In this document: in pieces, positions 5,733 through 7,551 of the stretch | Layout: each line of letters begins with the position of its first letter | How positions within the stretch are numbered: position 1 is the stretch's first letter | Source: Lachnospiraceae bacterium UBA3814 | GTDB lineage: Bacteria > Bacillota > Clostridia > Lachnospirales > Lachnospiraceae | Length of the DNA stretch: 7,551 nt | Direction: 5' to 3' | NCBI GenBank assembly: GCA_002368575.1 | Contig: DFEA01000006.1 | Span: 1-7,551 of the forward strand | The notes under the pieces: generated by a model | The model's input: only the letters and a program-made list of their open reading frames with translations | Database searches by the model: none | Told to the model about the DNA's origin: nothing | Made by a program: the position numbers and the translations under genes

Positions 5733-7217
5733 CTACACAAGTGAGCCTCTTACTGCCTCCCTCATTTCAGAGCATTCACAGACCTTGTTGTGTATGATAT
5801 CGGCATTCCTGATCTGCCTGACAGCATCGGGGATGCCGGTCTTTGAAAGGTCGGAAAGATCATCCGCTATCACAAAATCATCCTCCGAAGACACCTCTCC
5901 CTTTATCGCTTTATACACGCTCCTTGCGAATTTATAGGGGCTTGCGGTCGATATTATTATATTTTTGGAAGCATCGCCGCTTTCATTTCTGTATACGGAT
6001 TCCGCGAAGCTTGCCACCGCCGTATGGGTGTCAATCATATAGCCGGTCCTGTTGAAGAGCTCCCTTATTTCCGCAAAGGTCTGCTCCTCGGTCGCATATA
6101 CCCCATAAAAATCAGACAGTCCCTCTTTCATCTCCTCAGTGATCCTGTATCTGCCGTTCCTTTGAAGCGACTCCATAAGCTCCCTGTTCTTTACCGGGTC
6201 GTTTCCGGCAATGTGATATATAAGCCTCTCCAGATTGCTGGAAATAAGGATATCCATCGAGGGCGAGGCTGTAAGGACAAACTCCCTGTTTTTGTCATAT
6301 TCCCCTGTTTTAAAGAAATCATAAAGAACGTTGTTTGAATTGGAAGCGCAGATAAGCTTTCCAACGGGAAGCCCCATCTTTTTTGCGTAGAAGGCTGCCA
6401 GAATATTCCCGAAATTGCCTGTGGGCACAACAAAATTCACCTTCTCGCCAGCCTCTAATTCCCCGCTCTTAAGCATGCTTCCGTAGGCATATACATAATA
6501 AGCGATCTGCGGAACAAGGCGCCCGATGTTTATTGAATTTGCGGAGGAGAAAACATAGCCCTTCTCATCAAGCTCCTTCTTCAGGGCTTCATCGTTAAAG
6601 ATCGCCTTTACACCGCTCTGGCAGTCATCAAAATTACCGTTAACCCCGAAGACCCTCGTATTCCTGCCCTTTTCGGTAACCATCTGAAGCTCCTGTATGC
6701 GGCTTACTCCGCCCTTCGGGTAAAAAACTATGATCTCTGTTCCTTCAACATCTGAAAAGCCTGCAAGCGCGGCCTTTCCGGTGTCGCCGCTGGTCGCGGT
6801 CAGGATGACGACCTTTTTGTTTATCCTGTTCTTCCTGATCGCGGTAGTCAGAAGGTAGGGAAGTATGGAAAGAGCCATATCCTTAAAGGCGATGGTTTTT
6901 CCATGAAAAAGCTCCAGAAAGTATTTATCTCCCTTTTTGACCAGAGGCGCTATGAGTCCCGTATCAAATTTGGCGTCATAGGCCCGGTTTATACAGTCCC
7001 TAAGCTCCTCCTCGGTATAATCGGTAAGCAAAAGGCTCATCACCGCGTAAGCCGTTTCCTTATAATCCATATCCTTAAGCTCATCAAGCCCGAAACCGAA
7101 CTCTGGCAGCTTATCCGGAACGAACAGGCCTCCGTCATCGGCAAGTCCCTTGATTATAGCCTCAGATGCTTTCAGGCTTCCGCCGTTTCCTCTTGTACTG
7201 GTATAAATTACAGACAT
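5733..7217 (-). CDS. thrC: Threonine synthase
   Basis: Cytosolic PLP enzyme converting O-phosphohomoserine to threonine and phosphate, the last step of threonine synthesis. Seen, numbering from ATG 7217: YTSTRGNGG near the N-terminus, FHGKTIAFKDMAL with PLP-lysine K112, TATSGDTGKAAL around 141-151, SSANSINIGRLVPQ around 224-237, and the cofactor-binding VPTGNFGN at 264-271. The length of 494 residues fits the longer fold-type II bacterial and fungal threonine synthases (E. coli ThrC 428, yeast about 514). A longer frame starts at 7238 and would add seven residues, but AGGAGGAG directly precedes ATG 7217, so the shorter start is chosen. The gene follows a small membrane-protein gene 69 bp upstream, with a hairpin between them. 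Homoserine dehydrogenase and kinase genes are not in the window. It has a clear terminator at 5660-5697. Confidence 0.95.
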   Translation of the reverse strand: MSVIYTSTRGNGGSLKASEAIIKGLADDGGLFVPDKLPEFGFGLDELKDMDYKETAYAVMSLLLTDYTEEELRDCINRAYDAKFDTGLIAPLVKKGDKYFLELFHGKTIAFKDMALSILPYLLTTAIRKNRINKKVVILTATSGDTGKAALAGFSDVEGTEIIVFYPKGGVSRIQELQMVTEKGRNTRVFGVNGNFDDCQSGVKAIFNDEALKKELDEKGYVFSSANSINIGRLVPQIAYYVYAYGSMLKSGELEAGEKVNFVVPTGNFGNILAAFYAKKMGLPVGKLICASNSNNVLYDFFKTGEYDKNREFVLTASPSMDILISSNLERLIYHIAGNDPVKNRELMESLQRNGRYRITEEMKEGLSDFYGVYATEEQTFAEIRELFNRTGYMIDTHTAVASFAESVYRNESGDASKNIIISTASPYKFARSVYKAIKGEVSSEDDFVIADDLSDLSKTGIPDAVRQIRNADIIHNKVCECSEMREAVRGSLV

Positions 7218-7245
7218 ATCTCCTCCTGGAAAAAACATACTGCGC

Positions 7246-7263
7246 CGGTCTGCAAGCAGACCG
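7246..7263 (-). promoter_or_regulatory. Perfect 8-bp hairpin in the thrC leader
   Basis: CGGTCTGC (7246-7253) and GCAGACCG (7256-7263) are exact inverted repeats separated by two bases. The hairpin lies between the small membrane-protein gene and thrC. On the minus strand a run of six T begins ten bases after the stem, too far for a standard terminator. It could be a weak attenuator, a processing site that sets the relative levels of the two messages, or a protein-binding palindrome. Confidence 0.4.
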
Positions 7264-7286
7264 AATCATTTCCTTGAATCTGCTCC

Positions 7287-7454
7287 CTATAACTGCTTCT
7301 CCTCAGCTGCCGGGTCTGCCTGTGAAACAGCCGCACTCTTCTGCTCCTTTATATCCCTGAGCTTTTTCCCCAGCATCACCGCGACAACTATGATGGCTAT
7401 GAAGATAATGCACAGAAGAAAATATGACAGAAACATATTTATAAACGATACCAT
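7287..7454 (-). CDS. Small single-pass membrane protein, 55 residues, unknown function
   Basis: An ATG at 7454 preceded by AGGAGG (7465-7460) with five bases of spacing opens a 55-codon frame ending in TAG at 7287. Residues 7-28 are strongly hydrophobic (FLSYFLLCIIFIAIIVVAV and flanks), followed by a charged tail beginning LGKKLRDIKEQK and ending AAEEKQL. The positive residues after the membrane segment suggest the N-terminus outside and a cytoplasmic C-terminal tail. There is no signal-peptidase site, cysteine lipobox or enzyme motif. It reads in the same direction as thrC, 69 bp upstream, so the two may be co-transcribed. The strong ribosome-binding site and sensible protein composition argue that it is real. 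I do not recognise a family. Confidence 0.7.
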   Translation of the reverse strand: MVSFINMFLSYFLLCIIFIAIIVVAVMLGKKLRDIKEQKSAAVSQADPAAEEKQL

Positions 7455-7512
7455 AATAACCTCCTGATCATCAGTATGATGAATTCTGTTTTTGTGGGAT
7501 CAAATTCCATTT

Positions 7513-7531
7513 GTTACCATTCACGGGTAAC
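7513..7531. repeat. Small palindrome resembling the terminal repeat of the MITE-like element
   Basis: GTTACCATTCACGGGTAAC is a 6-bp inverted repeat (GTTACC/GGTAAC) around a 7-base loop. Its first 14 bases match the terminal repeat at 2901 (GTTACTATTCACAG) at 12 positions. It may be a diverged end of a related element continuing past the window, or a solo remnant. Too short to be certain. Confidence 0.35.
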
Positions 7532-7551
7532 GTCTATTTCAAGCTGCTGAG

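Noticed and set aside
7455..7551. Short frame reading QQLEIDVTREW then stop on the minus strand, and a 23-codon frame after it overlapping the small membrane gene
   Set aside because: The first could be the tail of an upstream gene but only 11 codons are visible; the second lacks a ribosome-binding site.

Overview
The window looks like chromosome of a low-to-mid GC Firmicute, most likely a Lachnospiraceae-type Clostridium relative (Butyrivibrio/Roseburia-like). This is inferred from strong AGGAGG ribosome-binding sites, TATAAT-type promoters, the ATP-type PEP carboxykinase, the long three-domain Xaa-Pro aminopeptidase and the receiver plus CheX-like pair. No rRNA, tRNA, CRISPR array or transposase gene was found. 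Species cannot be assigned from the sequence alone.

Layout, left to right. (1) 2-799, minus: N-terminal half of ATP-dependent PEP carboxykinase (pckA), cut by the window edge. It has its own promoter and a leader of about 120 nt containing a hairpin. (2) 981-2777, minus: a complete Xaa-Pro aminopeptidase (M24B) with all five metal ligands. (3) 2778-3381: a divergent intergenic region of about 600 bp. It holds a 145-bp MITE-like palindromic element with 16-bp perfect terminal inverted repeats and an 8-bp flanking direct repeat, then a strong plus-strand promoter and a long, strongly folded leader. (4) 3382-5683, plus: citrate synthase, a stand-alone CheY-like receiver and a CheX-like phosphatase-domain protein, closely spaced and probably one operon. 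(5) 5668-5697: a terminator for the opposing thrC transcript, embedded in the last codons and stop of the cheX-like gene. (6) 5733-7217, minus: threonine synthase (thrC), preceded at 7287-7454 by a 55-codon single-pass membrane protein gene.

Functionally, pckA and citrate synthase both act on oxaloacetate, and thrC ends the aspartate-derived threonine branch, so much of the window bears on oxaloacetate use. They are in separate transcription units, so co-regulation is not shown. The receiver and CheX-like proteins form a plausible phosphorylation and dephosphorylation pair joined to citrate synthase.

The most unusual content is non-coding: the MITE-like element between the divergent promoters, the citrate synthase leader with two stems that cross each other, and a diverged copy of the element's terminal sequence at the right edge.
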